52,000 nucleotides of DNA from an uncultured Ruminococcus sp. (lineage in GTDB: Bacteria > Bacillota > Clostridia > Oscillospirales > Acutalibacteraceae). Positions 8,787 through 17,184 of this stretch are shown in pieces. The DNA is taken from positions 1-52,000 of the forward strand of contig CACYPV010000012.1 of NCBI GenBank assembly GCA_902776375.1. The letters are read 5' to 3'. The first letter of the stretch is position 1. Every line of letters starts with the position of its first letter. The notes under the pieces are model-generated. The model was given only the letters and a program-made list of their open reading frames with translations, had not been told where the DNA came from and did not search any database. The position numbers and the translations under genes were made by a program.

Positions 8787-8922
8787 GGCTCCTCCTTTTA
8801 GATGCTAGATGCTAGAGGCTGGAAGCTAGATGCTGTAGCCATGAGGCTGGCAATAAGACACAACGCTTGATGAAGAACATCTAGCATCTAGTATCTAGCT
8901 TCTAGCTTCTATTCTCCGACAA
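8787..8922. repeat. Intergenic TAGC/CTAG inverted repeat block 2
   Basis: Units of GATGCTAGATGCTAGAGGC type at about 8801-8835 are followed by oppositely oriented CATCTAGCATCTAGTATC units at about 8880-8911. The two halves are largely complementary, so the transcript between rapZ and whiA could form a long imperfect hairpin. The units are the same family as those at 264-290, 3412-3440 and 10741-10772. No coding frame is supported. The block occupies the place where yvcK is usually found. Confidence 0.7.
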
Positions 8923-9795
8923 CTACTCGACCACCTTATCCACATCCCTGTGCTGGATGATACATCTGTAACCGAGCTTCAAAAAATGGTGCTCCAGCTC
9001 GCGGGCTACGGTTATGCTGCGGTGTTTGCCGCCTGTGCAGCCAACGCCGACGACCAGCTCGCTTTTGCCCTCCTTCAGGTAGAGCGGTACGGAATAATCG
9101 AGCATGCTTAATGTACGTTGAACAAACTCCTGGGTCTCGGGGCTGCCGAGCACGTAGTCGCGCACAGCCTTGTCAAGCCCGGTCAGCTCTTTCAGCTCGG
9201 GTATATAGAACGGATTGGGCAAGCAGCGCACGTCGATTATCATGTCGGCTTCAAGCGGGATGCCGAACTTAAAGCCGAACGACATGAAGGTGAGCGTTAT
9301 CGACTGCGAGGTATCGTCCATAAAAAGGCTCATGACACGCTCGCGCAGCTGCTTGTTAGTCATGTAGGTTGTATCGATCTTATAGTCCGAAAGGTTCTTT
9401 ACCGGCACAAGCAGCGCCCTTTCAAACTCGACCGCGTCGGTCACCAAGCCGTCCTTTAAGCGATCGGTGAGCGGATGCCTGCGGCGCGTTTCCTTGTAGC
9501 GCGTGACGATGGTGTCGGTTTTTGCGTCGAAGAAAAGTATCTTCACCTCGTTGTGCGCCAGCTTGAATTGCTCGATACCGACATTCATCAAATTGTATTT
9601 TTCGGTTCCCCTAACGTCCACAACGACCGCTACGCGGTGCATGCTCTCGTCTTCGGACTTGCAGCAGAGTGAGTACAGCATTGAGAGCAGCGAGGCGGGG
9701 ATATTGTCCACACAGTAGTAGCCGATATCCTCAAGCACCCGCAGAGCAGAGGTCTTGCCCGCTCCCGACATGCCGGTGATTATTACAAACTCCAT
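8923..9795 (-). CDS. rapZ: RapZ-family nucleotide-binding protein
   Basis: A 290-residue P-loop protein (YvcJ/RapZ). Walker A is GMSGAGKT at residues 8-15. The conserved C-terminal motif GVGCTGGKHRS (about 251-261) defines the family. In E. coli RapZ controls GlmZ RNA decay; in Firmicutes YvcJ affects competence and hydrolyses nucleotides. The exact target in this organism is unknown. The ATG is preceded by TTAGGAGAATTAT. It lies downstream of murB with a 24-base gap, consistent with an hprK-murB-rapZ operon. Confidence 0.95.
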   Translation of the reverse strand: MEFVIITGMSGAGKTSALRVLEDIGYYCVDNIPASLLSMLYSLCCKSEDESMHRVAVVVDVRGTEKYNLMNVGIEQFKLAHNEVKILFFDAKTDTIVTRYKETRRRHPLTDRLKDGLVTDAVEFERALLVPVKNLSDYKIDTTYMTNKQLRERVMSLFMDDTSQSITLTFMSFGFKFGIPLEADMIIDVRCLPNPFYIPELKELTGLDKAVRDYVLGSPETQEFVQRTLSMLDYSVPLYLKEGKSELVVGVGCTGGKHRSITVARELEHHFLKLGYRCIIQHRDVDKVVE

Positions 9796-9819
9796 ATAAT
9801 TCTCCTAAAGAATAATTAT

Positions 9820-10725
9820 TTACAGGATAATAAGTTCACATTCAAGGTTGTAGCCCGTCTCGTCAAACACCTTGGTCTGCACCTCGCGGATAAGGCTTTT
9901 AACGTCGTTGGCGGTGGCTTTGTTTTTGTTGATGATAAAGCCCGCGTGCTTTTCGCTTACCTGAGCGTCGCCGTGGCATTTGCCTTTGAGCCCGCACTGC
10001 TGGATGAGCGCGCCGGCGAACGCGCCCTCGGGGCGTTTGAAAACGCTGCCCGCGCTGGGGTAATCGAGCGGCTGCTTGCTGCTTCTTCTGCCCATGTAAT
10101 CGTCCATGCGCGCGCGGATATTCTCGGGATCGTCCTTTTTGAGCTTTAAGGTTACGCCCGTGATGACCGCCTTTTTACCGCGGTATACGCTTGTGCGGTA
10201 TCCCATTTCAAGGTCATCCTTCTCGGTGCGTCCCGCCTCGCCGTCGTAGGTAAGGTGGTTTACGCTGTAAACGACGTCCTTCATCTCGCCGCCGTACGCG
10301 CCCGCGTTCATAAACACCGCGCCGCCGACTGTGCCGGGGATTCCCCAGGCAAATTCAAGTCCGCTAAGGCCGCACCTTGAAGCGAACTTGCAAAGCGCCG
10401 CGAGCGTAGCTCCGGCTCCGCAGTAGATGGTGTCCTCGTCGACAAGAGATATCTTGCGGAAGTCGCCGTCAAGGCGGATAACGACGCCGTGGTAACCCTC
10501 GTCGGGAGCGAGGATATTGCTGCCGTTGCCGATTATCATAAAGTCAACGTCAGAGTCCATGCACTCCTTGATGATCGCGCTGAGCTTGCTGAGCGACGTC
10601 ACCCTCACGTATGTATCAGCCGCGCCGCCGATCTTGAAGGTGGTGTGCTTGCTGAGCGGTTCATATTTAAGCGCCGAGCAGTTGAGTATCTCGGCAAGAT
10701 TGTATATTATATCTGTTCTGTCCAT
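9820..10725 (-). CDS. murB: UDP-N-acetylenolpyruvoylglucosamine reductase
   Basis: A flavoenzyme of 301 residues that reduces UDP-GlcNAc-enolpyruvate to UDP-MurNAc in the cytoplasm, the second committed step of peptidoglycan synthesis. FAD-binding motifs are visible at GNGSNILAPDEGYHG (about 82-96) and GIPGTVGGAVFMNAGAYGGE (about 129-148). The substrate domain has the YRTSVYRG region and the C-terminal SAGSVFKRP. The size and the lack of the enterobacterial insert fit type II MurB. GAGGTAC precedes the ATG. hprK lies upstream across 80 bases that hold TAGACGC/TAGATGC repeats. Confidence 0.97.
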   Translation of the reverse strand: MDRTDIIYNLAEILNCSALKYEPLSKHTTFKIGGAADTYVRVTSLSKLSAIIKECMDSDVDFMIIGNGSNILAPDEGYHGVVIRLDGDFRKISLVDEDTIYCGAGATLAALCKFASRCGLSGLEFAWGIPGTVGGAVFMNAGAYGGEMKDVVYSVNHLTYDGEAGRTEKDDLEMGYRTSVYRGKKAVITGVTLKLKKDDPENIRARMDDYMGRRSSKQPLDYPSAGSVFKRPEGAFAGALIQQCGLKGKCHGDAQVSEKHAGFIINKNKATANDVKSLIREVQTKVFDETGYNLECELIIL

Positions 10726-10740
10726 GTTGTACCTCGTTTT

Positions 10741-10772
10741 TAGTTGCTAGACGCTAGATGCTAGACGCTAGA
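10741..10772. repeat. TAGACGC/TAGATGC short tandem repeat
   Basis: Four head-to-tail units of GCTAGA(C/T) type lie between murB and hprK. They belong to the same family as the units at 8801-8835 and 3412-3440. No function can be read from them. Confidence 0.6.
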
Positions 10773-10805
10773 TATTTAATAATACTTATATCTCGCTAAC
10801 CACTA

Positions 10806-11771
10806 TTACTCCCATTTATCGATAACGACCTTAGGTGATTCGGGCATTGCCGAAACGTCCATGCCAAGACTGACAAGCAGGTCTTTTGCCGCATTGTAGC
10901 CCATCTTTTTCTGGCGGTTGTTCATGGCGGCTACTTCGATTATTACCGCAAGGTTACGGCCGGGCTTGACGGGGATAGTCATTGTCGGCACCTCAACGCC
11001 GAGTATCTCCATGTACTCGTTGTCAAGACCCATGCGGTCGTAGACCTTTGTGTTGTCCCACAATTCAAGATTGACTACCATGTCGATCTTCTCGCTGGTT
11101 TTGATAGAGCCCATACCGAAAAGCTGACGCGCGTTGATAATTCCTATGCCGCGCAGCTCGATAAAATGACGGATGTTCTGCGGCGACTGACCTATTATCG
11201 TGTTTGTGGACGTCCTGAGTATCTCAACCGCATCGTCCGCTACAAGCCGGTGACCGCGCTTGATAAGCTCTATAGCGGTCTCGCTTTTACCAACGCCGCT
11301 GTCGCCGATAAGCAGACAACCTTCGCCGTACACCTCGACAAGCACGCCGTGGCGCGTGATGCGCGGCGCGAGCTCGCGGTTGAGGAATTGTACCAAACGG
11401 GCTGTCAGGTCAGATGTGTTTTCATCCGTCCTGAAGATAGATACCTTGTGAAGCTTTGCGCTCTCGAGAATAACGTTCGTCGGTTCTATCTGACGGCAGA
11501 TGATGACCGCAGGCGGACCGAAGCTGAATATCGATTCGATGACCATGCGCTGCGCCTCGCTGCCGAAACGCCCGAGATACGAGAACTCGGTATTGCCCAG
11601 GATCTGTATGCGCTTGTTGTCGAAGAATTCAAAGTAGCCCGTCAGCTCAAGTCCGGGTCGGTTGATCTCCATAGATGAGATCCTTGTATCTTCGTAGTTT
11701 TCGGAAACGTAAACCTTATCAAGACCAAGCCTGTCGACTATCTCGGAAAGAGGTACCGAAAATTCAGACAT
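10806..11771 (-). CDS. hprK: HPr kinase/phosphorylase
   Basis: A bifunctional cytoplasmic enzyme of 321 residues that phosphorylates and dephosphorylates Ser46 of HPr, the master signal for carbon catabolite control in Firmicutes. The N-terminal regulatory domain (about 1-130) is followed by the kinase core with Walker A GDSGVGKSETA (about 156-166) and the HprK signature ELRGIGIINARQLFG (about 206-220). GGCGGTGGA precedes the ATG. It heads the hprK-murB-rapZ series. Its presence indicates a PTS/CcpA-type system elsewhere in the genome. Confidence 0.97.
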   Translation of the reverse strand: MSEFSVPLSEIVDRLGLDKVYVSENYEDTRISSMEINRPGLELTGYFEFFDNKRIQILGNTEFSYLGRFGSEAQRMVIESIFSFGPPAVIICRQIEPTNVILESAKLHKVSIFRTDENTSDLTARLVQFLNRELAPRITRHGVLVEVYGEGCLLIGDSGVGKSETAIELIKRGHRLVADDAVEILRTSTNTIIGQSPQNIRHFIELRGIGIINARQLFGMGSIKTSEKIDMVVNLELWDNTKVYDRMGLDNEYMEILGVEVPTMTIPVKPGRNLAVIIEVAAMNNRQKKMGYNAAKDLLVSLGMDVSAMPESPKVVIDKWE

Positions 11772-11923
11772 AAATCCACCGCCTTTTATAATGGGTATTA
11801 AAAATGGGTATAGTATGAGAATTTTATACTTAGTTTATATTATACTACAAAAGGCTGATTTAATAAAGTGTTTTTATGAATTATTTTTCATTTTTTTGTT
11901 GTTTTTTTGGCTTTTTTATTGTT

Positions 11924-12505
11924 TTATTTATTGATTTCAATCGTCGTCACCTTAAAATCCCCATTGCCGCCTATATAAGGCACGGTCACGGTCTTATCCC
12001 TGCCGCCCGAAAAGCTGTTGAACACGCTGAGATAATCGGTATTTACGTCAGGATTATTTTTCTTACATAGAACTATTTGGTTCTTTATCGTGTTCTGCGC
12101 CTCGCTTACCTGTCGCATTTTTTCTATCACAGCATTGTCGCATACGGCGACCCGCGCGATCGGCGAAAACGAAGCCTGAGTGGAAATATATTCAATATCC
12201 CTCGGCATAACTTCGCTTCTCGCCTCTTTTTCGATAAGCAGAAGCTCGAGCTTTGACAGCGACATGTCGGGAATAAACTTCTCCGCGGCGAGCGACTGCG
12301 CCTCTTCAAACGAATCCGCGTTTATAGCGACGGCGCTCGGCGTATCGCTGTCGGTCAGGATATAAAAGGTGTAGACGAGCTGACCGTCCTGTTTGTGAAC
12401 GCTGACGTTCTCGATGATCGAGGCGGTCTCAAGCTTGTGAGAGCTTTTGCAGCCGCCAAGTACAAGCGGAAAAACCGATAAAATGATAATAATCTTTTTA
12501 AGCAT
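11924..12505 (-). CDS. Short GerAC-like germinant receptor lipoprotein
   Basis: A predicted lipoprotein of 193 residues. The ATG at 12505 is chosen over one five codons upstream because AAAGGAG lies at ideal spacing before it. The signal peptide LLKKIIII-type segment ends in a lipobox VLGGC with the cysteine near residue 18. The body resembles the N-terminal part of Ger(x)C proteins, which anchor nutrient germinant receptors in the spore inner membrane, and the gene overlaps the GerAB-like gene by eight bases. GerAC proteins are usually 350-400 residues, so about half is missing. I see no continuation downstream, only T-rich DNA. Confidence 0.7.
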   Translation of the reverse strand: MLKKIIIILSVFPLVLGGCKSSHKLETASIIENVSVHKQDGQLVYTFYILTDSDTPSAVAINADSFEEAQSLAAEKFIPDMSLSKLELLLIEKEARSEVMPRDIEYISTQASFSPIARVAVCDNAVIEKMRQVSEAQNTIKNQIVLCKKNNPDVNTDYLSVFNSFSGGRDKTVTVPYIGGNGDFKVTTIEINK

Positions 12506-13562
12506 GGCGGCTCCTTTCAAATGAACTGCGGAAATAATACAGCAGAGGTACGACCACAGACGCGCATATGCTAAAGATATTGAGCAAAAGCGGGTCGGTC
12601 AATATTTCTTTAACAGAATTATTGCTAGCTGCGATAAAGTGCAGTACAAATGCCGCGACCGCAAAGGAAGCGGTAAACGGCAAGCTGCCGCTCTTGTTGA
12701 ACGACTTGCACAGACAGCACAGCAAAAGCGAAATTATCATAAATACCGACATGGTGCAAAGCGCCATGTAAAAGCTCTCTACGCCCGCAAAGCTTCCGAA
12801 GTGCGCCACGCGCGACAGCACGAAGGTCTGGTACTCCTGCCGCTGCGCGTACTCCCCCACCGCAAACGTTATAAAGAACAGCACAAGCGCAAATTTCAGC
12901 CCCGTGAGCGCGACCGCGATAAGCGGATGCCGCAGCTTGAAAAGCCGAGCCTCGCCGGCAAGGCAGACAAATATCGCGGCGATAAAACAGGGAGTCGCAA
13001 AGTAATTGACTCCGCGCGCGAACGCGTCCGCTCCGCCTTCTATCGCCCATGCCCCGCTGTCGAAACGCAGTGATGAAACGCTGCCGCCGAACATCAGGAT
13101 GTTGGTCAGCATTGCGAGCACAAACAGAAATATACCGAAGCGCGTTATGGCGTTGGCGCCCTTGAACGCGGCGTAAACGCAGCAGGCGAGCAACAGGAAC
13201 GCCACAAGGCAGGGACTGGCGTCGGGATAGTACTTTTTGCAGAACATGTCGCAGTACGGTGTCAGAAAATACAGCGACGCGTACAGGAAATACACGGCGT
13301 AAAACACGCCGACCGCGCGTTGTTCAAGCATTGAACGGCGGCTCACAAGCGAAAGCAAATCACCGCCGCTGCGCTTTTTTAACAAGACGGCCGGCAAAAA
13401 GCAAATAAAGCAGACCGCAAGCCCCAGAAGCAAACTGCAAAGCTTTAAGGTAAAAGACAGCTCTGCGGGGACGCTATAATTCTGTAAAAGAATTACCGAG
13501 CAGGCGCAAAGCATGAGCGTAAGCAGCAGCCTTTTGGATGAAAATCTCACTTCCGACCGCAT
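12498..13562 (-). CDS. GerAB-like spore germination permease
   Basis: A 354-residue membrane protein of the spore-germination (APC-like) permease family, with about ten hydrophobic segments. It is the presumed germinant-binding subunit of a GerA-type receptor in the spore inner membrane. The open frame extends 93 codons further upstream, but that part is antisense-like arginine-rich sequence inside gerAA. The ATG at 13562 overlaps the gerAA stop by one base and is preceded by GGAGGAGAAGT in the gerAA tail, so it is the real start. Confidence 0.85.
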   Translation of the reverse strand: MRSEVRFSSKRLLLTLMLCACSVILLQNYSVPAELSFTLKLCSLLLGLAVCFICFLPAVLLKKRSGGDLLSLVSRRSMLEQRAVGVFYAVYFLYASLYFLTPYCDMFCKKYYPDASPCLVAFLLLACCVYAAFKGANAITRFGIFLFVLAMLTNILMFGGSVSSLRFDSGAWAIEGGADAFARGVNYFATPCFIAAIFVCLAGEARLFKLRHPLIAVALTGLKFALVLFFITFAVGEYAQRQEYQTFVLSRVAHFGSFAGVESFYMALCTMSVFMIISLLLCCLCKSFNKSGSLPFTASFAVAAFVLHFIAASNNSVKEILTDPLLLNIFSICASVVVPLLYYFRSSFERSRHA

Positions 13563-15034
13563 TACTTCTCCTCCGTTTCGGCAAAATTTTGCACCTTGAT
13601 AGTGTGCTTTGAAAGCGATCGCCAACTTGAACGCACGAACACGTCGCGCATGGCACGCAGCGAAAACGGCGAGATAGAAGACAGATAAGGCACGCCGAGC
13701 GAGGTCTTTGAACACAGGCTGATCAGCACGAGCGCGGTCGCGAGCACTATGCCCCACAAGCCCAGGATGCCGCCGACCGCGATAAAGCCGAACCTGAGCA
13801 CGGTCACGGGCGGATAAAGCGGCGAGGTTACATAGCTGCATATAGCCGCGGTCGCCGCCACCATGAGGGTCGACGAGCTGATTATCCCCGCGCTGACCGC
13901 GCTCTCGCCTATCACCAGCGCGCCGACTATGCTGACCGCGTGACCGAGCGACTTAGGTATCCTCAGCCCCGCCTCCTTCATTATCTCGTACACAAAGGTC
14001 ACGGCAAGCGCCTCCAGCGTTACCGGCAGCGGTGTGCGCGAAAGGGAATTCGCGGTTTTTATCAATATCCACGTCGGGAAATACTCGGGGTGAAACTGCG
14101 CTAACGCCGTATACAGCGCCGGCAGATATATCGAAATGAAGAACGAAAGATATTTTAAAACGCGGATAAACGAGGCGTAGTAGGTGCGGTTGGAGTAGTC
14201 GTCGACGCCCTGAAATTCCTCAACGAACAGGCGCGGCACGATGATGACCGCGGGCGTGCCGTCAACGATAACGGCGATCCTGCCCTCGGTCAGCTTGCCG
14301 CAGACCGTGTCCGGTCGCTCGGAAATGCCCACACCCGAAAACAGGCGGCTGGTGTGGGGATCCTCGAGGTATTCGGTGAGATAGCCCGAGGCGAGCACCG
14401 TTTCAAGGTCGCAGTTATCAAGTCTTTTGCGCAGCTTATCCAGCAGCTTTTGTGAGACCGCGCTTTGCAGATAGCACAGCATGATCTGAGTTTTCGACTT
14501 CTCCCCCGCTGTGACCTGCTCAAAAACCAGGTCGGGGTCTTTTATGCGCCTGCGGATAAGCGACATGTTCACGCGCAGCGGCTCCGAAAAGCCCTCGCGC
14601 GCGCCGCGCTGCACCACCTCGCTCTCAGGCTCGGACACGCTTCTGAACGCGTAACCCTGCGCGCCAACGGCTATCATCCGCTCCACGCCGTCAATCGCGA
14701 ACACGGCAAAGCCTGAGGTGATGTAGCCGATAAGCTGCTCAATACCTGAAAAATCTGCAAAACCCGAAAATGACGTCACATCCGACGAAGCGAGCACGGA
14801 GTACAGCATTATGTTGAATGCTTCATTTGCATTGCTGCTCTTGAAATCATACGCCAACAGCCCGTTCACCGCGACCTGCGCAAGCTCCTCTTTGTCGACC
14901 ATGCCTTCAATGGTAATGACCGCCGCCGTGATTTTTTGATCGGAACGCAAGGATATATAGCGTATGGAAAGATCGGCGGAATTATTAAAGCGGGTTTGCA
15001 GGATCGATTTTAGTTCTGATAAAGAATTATTCAT
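13562..15034 (-). CDS. GerAA-like spore germination protein
   Basis: A 490-residue GerA-family subunit with a soluble N-terminal domain (about 1-290) and a C-terminal membrane domain (about 295-460) with several hydrophobic helices. The conserved segments VDGTPAVIIVPRLFVEEFQ and LPAVYTAL-like SIYLPALYTALAQFHPE are typical. GerAA subunits form an oligomeric ion channel that opens when germinant binds GerAB. It is the first gene of gerAA-gerAB-gerAC. Upstream, TGAATA (15074-15079, minus) and CAATAATA (15050-15057, minus) are spaced 16 bases and may be a sigma-G-type promoter. Confidence 0.92.
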   Translation of the reverse strand: MNNSLSELKSILQTRFNNSADLSIRYISLRSDQKITAAVITIEGMVDKEELAQVAVNGLLAYDFKSSNANEAFNIMLYSVLASSDVTSFSGFADFSGIEQLIGYITSGFAVFAIDGVERMIAVGAQGYAFRSVSEPESEVVQRGAREGFSEPLRVNMSLIRRRIKDPDLVFEQVTAGEKSKTQIMLCYLQSAVSQKLLDKLRKRLDNCDLETVLASGYLTEYLEDPHTSRLFSGVGISERPDTVCGKLTEGRIAVIVDGTPAVIIVPRLFVEEFQGVDDYSNRTYYASFIRVLKYLSFFISIYLPALYTALAQFHPEYFPTWILIKTANSLSRTPLPVTLEALAVTFVYEIMKEAGLRIPKSLGHAVSIVGALVIGESAVSAGIISSSTLMVAATAAICSYVTSPLYPPVTVLRFGFIAVGGILGLWGIVLATALVLISLCSKTSLGVPYLSSISPFSLRAMRDVFVRSSWRSLSKHTIKVQNFAETEEK

Positions 15035-15049
15035 TGTATCACCAATATT

Positions 15050-15079
15050 TATTATTGAATATCCGGCTCTGAATATTCA
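15050..15079 (-). promoter_or_regulatory. Possible sigma-G-like promoter of the gerA operon
   Basis: On the minus strand TGAATA is followed after 16 bases by CAATAATA, which resembles the forespore sigma-G pattern (TGMATA and CATAMTA). GerA operons are forespore-expressed in Bacillus, which fits. The -10 differs from consensus and the spacing is short, so this is tentative. Confidence 0.35.
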
Positions 15080-15113
15080 ACACAAAACAGGACATAACAA
15101 ATACGGTGATCTT

Positions 15114-15785
15114 ATGCTAATCTCAATAATCCGCACCGTTATCCTCTACGCCTTTGTGATGTTCGCCATACGGCTGATGGGCAAGCGGCAGATAAGTGAC
15201 ATGCAGCCCAGCGAGCTGGTGGTGACGATGGTGATATCCGACATCGCCTCGCTGCCGATGCAAAACACATCCCAGCCGCTGCTGAGCGGAGTAGTGCCGG
15301 TGCTGATACTTGTGTCGCTCGAGCTGACTGTCAGTGCGGTTATGCTGAAAAGTCTGCGGTTCCGCAAGCTTATCTGCGGCAGCCCTGTGGTGATAATCGA
15401 AGACGGAAAGCTACTGCAAAAGCAGCTAAAGCGCCTGCGACTGAGCGTAGACGACCTCTGCGCCCAACTGAGGCAGCAGAACATATTCTCGTTAGGCGAC
15501 GTCCAGTACTGCATAATGGAAACGAACGGCTCGCTGAGCGTGCTTGAAAAGCCGCAGAAGCGCACGCCGAACGCCGATGAAAGCGGCGTCAAAATCGACG
15601 ACAACAAAATAGAAGCCGTGGTGATAAACGACGGCAAGTTCATTTCATCCGCATTGAAGCTTTGCGGAGCAGACGAAAAGCAGATCGATAATATTCTTAA
15701 TTCGAATAATACAAACAGAAACAAAGTTTTTATTATGACAATGGACGGTAACGGAAAAACAAATATAATTCTAAAGGAGAATTAA
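15114..15785 (+). CDS. DUF421 (YetF-like) membrane protein
   Basis: A protein of 223 residues with three N-terminal hydrophobic helices (about 1-80) followed by a soluble DUF421/YetF domain. Conserved features are MGKRQISDMQPSELVVTMVI (about 22-41) and the segment GSPVVIIEDGKL. The reading frame is open for 50 codons upstream into the divergent gerAA gene, but the ATG at 15114 begins the first membrane helix and so is chosen. Family members are linked to spore or membrane physiology in Bacillus; a precise activity is not established. It is followed after one base by a DUF4363 gene, a common pairing in Firmicutes. Confidence 0.88.
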   Translation: MLISIIRTVILYAFVMFAIRLMGKRQISDMQPSELVVTMVISDIASLPMQNTSQPLLSGVVPVLILVSLELTVSAVMLKSLRFRKLICGSPVVIIEDGKLLQKQLKRLRLSVDDLCAQLRQQNIFSLGDVQYCIMETNGSLSVLEKPQKRTPNADESGVKIDDNKIEAVVINDGKFISSALKLCGADEKQIDNILNSNNTNRNKVFIMTMDGNGKTNIILKEN

Positions 15786-15786
15786 A

Positions 15787-16167
15787 TTGAAGCGGTTGAT
15801 TATTTCACTGGCGCTTGCGTTATCGGTATTGGCGGCGTCGGTGTTCGAGGTCGTTTACGTGAGCGGAAAGTCCGACGGCTACGCGAAGCGGATAAATAAT
15901 ATAGATCATCTGATATCCGACGGCAACTCAGATGAAGCGATAGCCGAGTGTAAAAAGCTTGAAGCCGACTGGGAGTCCGGCTCGCGCAAGACCTATACCC
16001 TGCTAAGCCACGACGCGGTGGACAGCATAGGCTTTTGCGTTTCAAGAATGAGCGCTTTTCTTGCAAAGGGCAGCTACCAAATGTACTTTGCCGAGAGCAC
16101 GAGCGCAAAAAAAGGACTCGCCTCCATAAAAGGAAGCGAGTACCCGTTGATTGAAAATATTCTGTAG
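15787..16167 (+). CDS. DUF4363 family protein
   Basis: A protein of 126 residues with one N-terminal membrane helix (about 4-24) and an extracytoplasmic helical domain. The start is TTG at 15787, placed by AAGGAG eight bases upstream at the end of the DUF421 gene. The central sequence IAECKKLEADWESGSRK is typical of DUF4363. The tight coupling to DUF421 suggests the two proteins act together at the membrane; no function is known. It converges on secF, with 18 bases between stops. Confidence 0.82.
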   Translation: MKRLIISLALALSVLAASVFEVVYVSGKSDGYAKRINNIDHLISDGNSDEAIAECKKLEADWESGSRKTYTLLSHDAVDSIGFCVSRMSAFLAKGSYQMYFAESTSAKKGLASIKGSEYPLIENIL

Positions 16168-16185
16168 CGATAAATGGAAATGAAA

Positions 16186-17184
16186 TTATCTCTTTGCCTT
16201 TCTGTTCTGCCAGATGACCCACAGGGGACCTGCGATGCAGATAGAAGAGTAGCAGCCGGAAATAACACCGATCATCATCGGAAGCGCGAAGCCCTTAACA
16301 GAGCTGATATTGAATACGCTTGCAACGATGAAAACAGTCATGATCGCGACAAGAGTAGTGACAGACGTCATGATAGTTCTCTTTATGGTCTTTGTGGCGC
16401 TCACGTTGAATACCGTGTCGATGCCGACCTTTCTGCCCATAAGCTTTCTCTGCTCACGAACACGGTCGTAAATAACGATGGTATCGTTAAGCGAGTAACC
16501 GAGGATCATCAGAACTACCGCGATAAAGTTGGAATCGATCGGCCAGCGGAAGATGACGTACATGAAGAAGATCATCGCTACGTCGTGGAACAGCGCGACA
16601 AGCGCGAACACGCCCGCGGAGAAACCGCCGATCTTTCTGAAACGCAGAGCCACGTACAGAACCATGAGCAAGCTTGCGATTCCTACAGCGACCAAGCACT
16701 TGAGCAGGAAGCTGAAGCCCATTGACGGGTCAACAGAGTTTTCTTCGAGCAGTGCGAACTCAGCGTCGGGGAATTGCTTTTGCAGCTCGTCAGTCAGCTT
16801 TGCGCCGATCTCCTTGTCGATAGCCTCGTTGCCGGGGAACTGTACGGTAACGTTGTTGCCGGTGTTGCCCGCCATATCGCTGGAGAACGAGGTGGAAACA
16901 GTGTCTTTAGTGGTTTTTTCCTGAATGAAGTTATGCAGCTCGTCGTGGTTGATATCGCCCTTATAGCTGTATGTCAGGGTCGCGCCGCCCGAGAACTGGA
17001 TATCGAGCGTGACGTTAAAGATGAAAAGGCAAATTATACCGATAAGAATAATGCCGAGTGAAATGCAGAAGTAGATCTTGCTTTTGCCGGTAAAGTTTAT
17101 GATGCGTCTGCCGCCGTTAAACTTTTCGCTGATTTCCTCTTTGGTCATGGTAGTTGCCGGATTTTTAAGCTCATTATTTGCCAT
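16186..17184 (-). CDS. secF: Protein translocase subunit SecF
   Basis: A six-helix RND-type membrane protein of 332 residues that with SecD uses the proton or sodium gradient to pull proteins through SecYEG. The first periplasmic-side segment has IQFSGGATLTYSY. The conserved LMILGYSLNDTIVIYDRVRE lies in transmembrane region 4. The start is ATG 17184, eleven bases inside the secD end and seven bases after GGAGGT; upstream in-frame ATGs would lie deeper in secD without a better site. SecDF is split into two genes here, as in most Clostridia. Confidence 0.96.
   Translation of the reverse strand: MANNELKNPATTMTKEEISEKFNGGRRIINFTGKSKIYFCISLGIILIGIICLFIFNVTLDIQFSGGATLTYSYKGDINHDELHNFIQEKTTKDTVSTSFSSDMAGNTGNNVTVQFPGNEAIDKEIGAKLTDELQKQFPDAEFALLEENSVDPSMGFSFLLKCLVAVGIASLLMVLYVALRFRKIGGFSAGVFALVALFHDVAMIFFMYVIFRWPIDSNFIAVVLMILGYSLNDTIVIYDRVREQRKLMGRKVGIDTVFNVSATKTIKRTIMTSVTTLVAIMTVFIVASVFNISSVKGFALPMMIGVISGCYSSICIAGPLWVIWQNRKAKR

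Noticed and set aside
13563-13841. N-terminal extension of the GerAB-like protein
   Set aside because: It overlaps gerAA, is arginine-rich antisense-type sequence without a signal or membrane helix, and a coupled ATG with a ribosome binding site lies at 13562.
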